From assembly GCA_002345625.1 (NCBI GenBank), contig DDWE01000079.1, forward strand, positions 1-6,649: DNA of 6,649 nucleotides. Reading direction: 5' to 3'. The DNA comes from Desulfuromonadaceae bacterium UBA2294 (GTDB lineage Bacteria; Desulfobacterota; Desulfuromonadia; Desulfuromonadales; UBA2294). This document shows, piece after piece, positions 5,531-6,649 of the stretch. The notes beneath the pieces are model-generated. The model saw nothing but the letters and a program-made list of their open reading frames with translations, had not been told where the DNA came from and made no database searches. Position numbers and translations under genes: made by a program. Each line of letters begins with the position of its first letter. Position 1 is the stretch's first letter.

Positions 5531-6424
5531 TTAAACCGCCCGTTGCCGGAGAAGGTAACGCCCAACCCAGTTTTTGGTGAACTGAAAGGCAGTGCGGCCA
5601 CAACGCTTGCTCTTGTCGTGCGACCACTGGATCGCTTCCAGTTCCAGCTCTTTCGACCACGGGATTTCGATACTGCGCTTGCGCCCCTCGCGCTCAACAC
5701 ACAGACGCACCGCCTCGATGTAACGATCCTGATTAAAGACATGGAACGGAATCCAGAGGCCGAAACGGTCCGAGAGGGAGACCTTCTCTTCCGTCGCTTC
5801 ACTCTGTTGCAGTTCGCCATTGACGTACTTGCCACCGATCTTGTCGTTTTCGTATTCGGGCAGCAGGTGGCGGCGATTGGAGGTCACATAAATCAGCACA
5901 TTCTCCGGTGCCGAATAGACCGAGCCATCGAGGGCGCTCTTGAGCATCTTGTAGGCAAGTTCACCGACTTCAAACGTCAGGTCGTCGCAGAGCAGGATAA
6001 AGCGGTAAGGCTCATTCTCCACAGCGGCAAAGATCTCCGACAGGTAGATCAGATCTTCCTTCTCCACCTGAATGACCCGCAGCCCTTCCGGGGCAAAGAC
6101 ATTAAGCAACGCCTTGACCAGCGACGACTTTCCGGTGCCACGCGATCCCCAGAGCAGGGCGTTGTTGGCCGGCATGCCGAGAAGAAACTGGCGGGTATTG
6201 CTGACCATGATCTCTTTCTGTTTCTCGACTCCGAGCAGCTCTTCCAGCGTTGTGTTGTCGGTGACCTTGACCGGTTCCAGATAACCGGAAAAGGAGTGCC
6301 GACGCCAGTTGGCGGCAGTGCAGGTGCTCCAGTCGACCGCAGCAACGGCCTTGGGCAGCAACATTTCAACAGAACTCAAGACCCGCTCGAGGCGGGCAAC
6401 AACATCGGGCTTGAGATTAAACAT
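5531..6424 (-). CDS. DUF815-family AAA+ ATPase (COG2607-like)
   Basis: Predicted cytoplasmic P-loop ATPase, 297 aa, the usual length for the DUF815 family, whose cellular role is not established. The N-terminal 60 residues lead into the family signature LEELLGVEKQKE (60-71) and PANNALLWG (85-93). Walker A is GSRGTGKSS (93-101, Lys99). Walker B is FILLCDD (142-148), with Asp147-Asp148 in place of the more common Asp-Glu, as is normal for this family. The sensor 1 region is TSNRRHLLPE (181-190). The likely arginine finger is Arg220 in SLSDRFGLWI, and a sensor-2-like Arg277 lies in GRTAFQF. There are no membrane segments or signal peptide. The ATG at 6424 has only a modest ribosome binding site (GAGAG, 5 bases upstream). 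It has its own candidate promoter and a strong terminator, so it appears monocistronic. The family assignment is secure; the client or substrate is unknown, and the neighbours give no clue. Confidence 0.94.
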   Translation of the reverse strand: MFNLKPDVVARLERVLSSVEMLLPKAVAAVDWSTCTAANWRRHSFSGYLEPVKVTDNTTLEELLGVEKQKEIMVSNTRQFLLGMPANNALLWGSRGTGKSSLVKALLNVFAPEGLRVIQVEKEDLIYLSEIFAAVENEPYRFILLCDDLTFEVGELAYKMLKSALDGSVYSAPENVLIYVTSNRRHLLPEYENDKIGGKYVNGELQQSEATEEKVSLSDRFGLWIPFHVFNQDRYIEAVRLCVEREGRKRSIEIPWSKELELEAIQWSHDKSKRCGRTAFQFTKNWVGRYLLRQRAV

Positions 6425-6481
6425 AAAGACTCTCTTTCAAAAACAGGATTAAAAATAGATCAGTGCAGGCAAAAGTCCCCT

Positions 6482-6511
6482 TGTATACGCCAGCGGGAGG
6501 CCGGGAGTCAA
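6482..6511 (-). promoter_or_regulatory. Candidate promoter of the DUF815 gene
   Basis: On the minus strand, TTGACT (6506-6511, five of six) and TATACA (6482-6487, four of six) are separated by 18 bases. A start near 6475 would give a leader of about 50 bases to the ATG at 6424. The promoter lies between the gene and the degenerate repeat element to its right. Confidence 0.5.
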
Positions 6512-6538
6512 ACCAAAAAACCGGTCGAATAAGCAATA

Positions 6539-6649
6539 AAAAGGTTAACCGCCAAGGCACAAAGGCTCCAGGAAAAAACAGGTGAAGTCTCTGACGCAGA
6601 GACGCAAAGACGCAGAGAGAGCCAAACGCTTTCGGTTTTAACCACGAAG
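6539..6649. repeat. Degenerate short-period intergenic repeat element
   Basis: This non-coding segment contains three head-to-tail copies of GACGCARA (6593-6600, 6601-6608, 6609-6616). It also has related oligomers: CGCCAAGGCACAAAGG on the left and AACCACGAAG at the right edge, where the element runs out of the window. GTCTCTG/CAGAGAC (6587-6593 and 6597-6603) forms a 7-base-pair hairpin with a 3-base loop. Elements of this type, with blocks of CGCAGAGA, CCACGAAG and GCCAAGG of 7-9 base period, are common between genes in Geobacter-like and some other environmental bacteria. This is recalled, not searched. Their function is not known to me. Confidence 0.6.

Noticed and set aside
5390..6532. 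380-codon open frame on the plus strand, with AGGA before its ATG
   Set aside because: It lies antisense to almost the whole DUF815 gene, whose motifs are unmistakable. The predicted protein has no recognisable domain and a composition typical of a reverse-strand shadow of GC-rich coding DNA.
6587..6616. Short regular repeats that might be a CRISPR array
   Set aside because: The 8-base units are head-to-tail without spacers, far too short for CRISPR repeats, and no cas gene is present.

Overview
The window holds five genes, all on the minus strand, in what looks like ordinary chromosomal DNA from a Gram-negative bacterium. My best guess is a Desulfuromonadia-type deltaproteobacterium (Geobacter/Desulfuromonas/Pelobacter relatives). 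The reasons are the secreted caspase-like protein, a large two-transmembrane histidine kinase, a DUF815 ATPase and the degenerate GACGCAGA / CCACGAAG intergenic repeats at the right edge. The lineage is inferred from style and memory, not from a search.

Layout in the direction of transcription (right to left). 6539-6649: a degenerate tandem-repeat element running off the window. 6482-6511: candidate promoter of a DUF815-family AAA+ ATPase (5531-6424), which ends in a strong intrinsic terminator (5466-5508). 5280-5373: an unusually structured leader with a palindrome over a candidate promoter, a hairpin with a T-rich tail and a stem that can cover the ribosome binding site. It precedes an orphan membrane sensor histidine kinase (3277-5279). 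3231-3260: a clear sigma70 promoter, then a cytoplasmic cyclophilin (2665-3177) with a clean terminator (2609-2636). 2560-2588: a promoter for a two-gene unit made of a secreted TPR/caspase-like peptidase carrying an EF-hand loop (690-2522) and a tightly coupled small secreted protein with a PEGA domain and a zinc ribbon (204-680). 1-203: AT-rich non-coding DNA with a doubled TGTCCCC motif.

The most interesting unit is the caspase/PEGA pair. Both proteins have signal peptides, and the second start codon lies 9 bases beyond the first stop codon, with its ribosome binding site overlapping that stop. The caspase keeps the His/Cys dyad, two Asp residues that set basic P1 specificity in metacaspases, and a near-canonical calcium loop. 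This suggests a calcium-responsive, Arg/Lys-directed envelope protease with a small accessory protein. The accessory gene is strikingly AT-rich (about one third G+C in a hand-counted sample, against about 60% in the caspase gene), so it or its segment may have been acquired separately. The kinase, cyclophilin and ATPase each have their own signals and show no clear functional link to the pair.

For three genes the longest open frame begins at a GTG or TTG with poor ribosome binding context. I moved those starts to internal ATG codons with good Shine-Dalgarno spacing: 680, 2522 and 5279.
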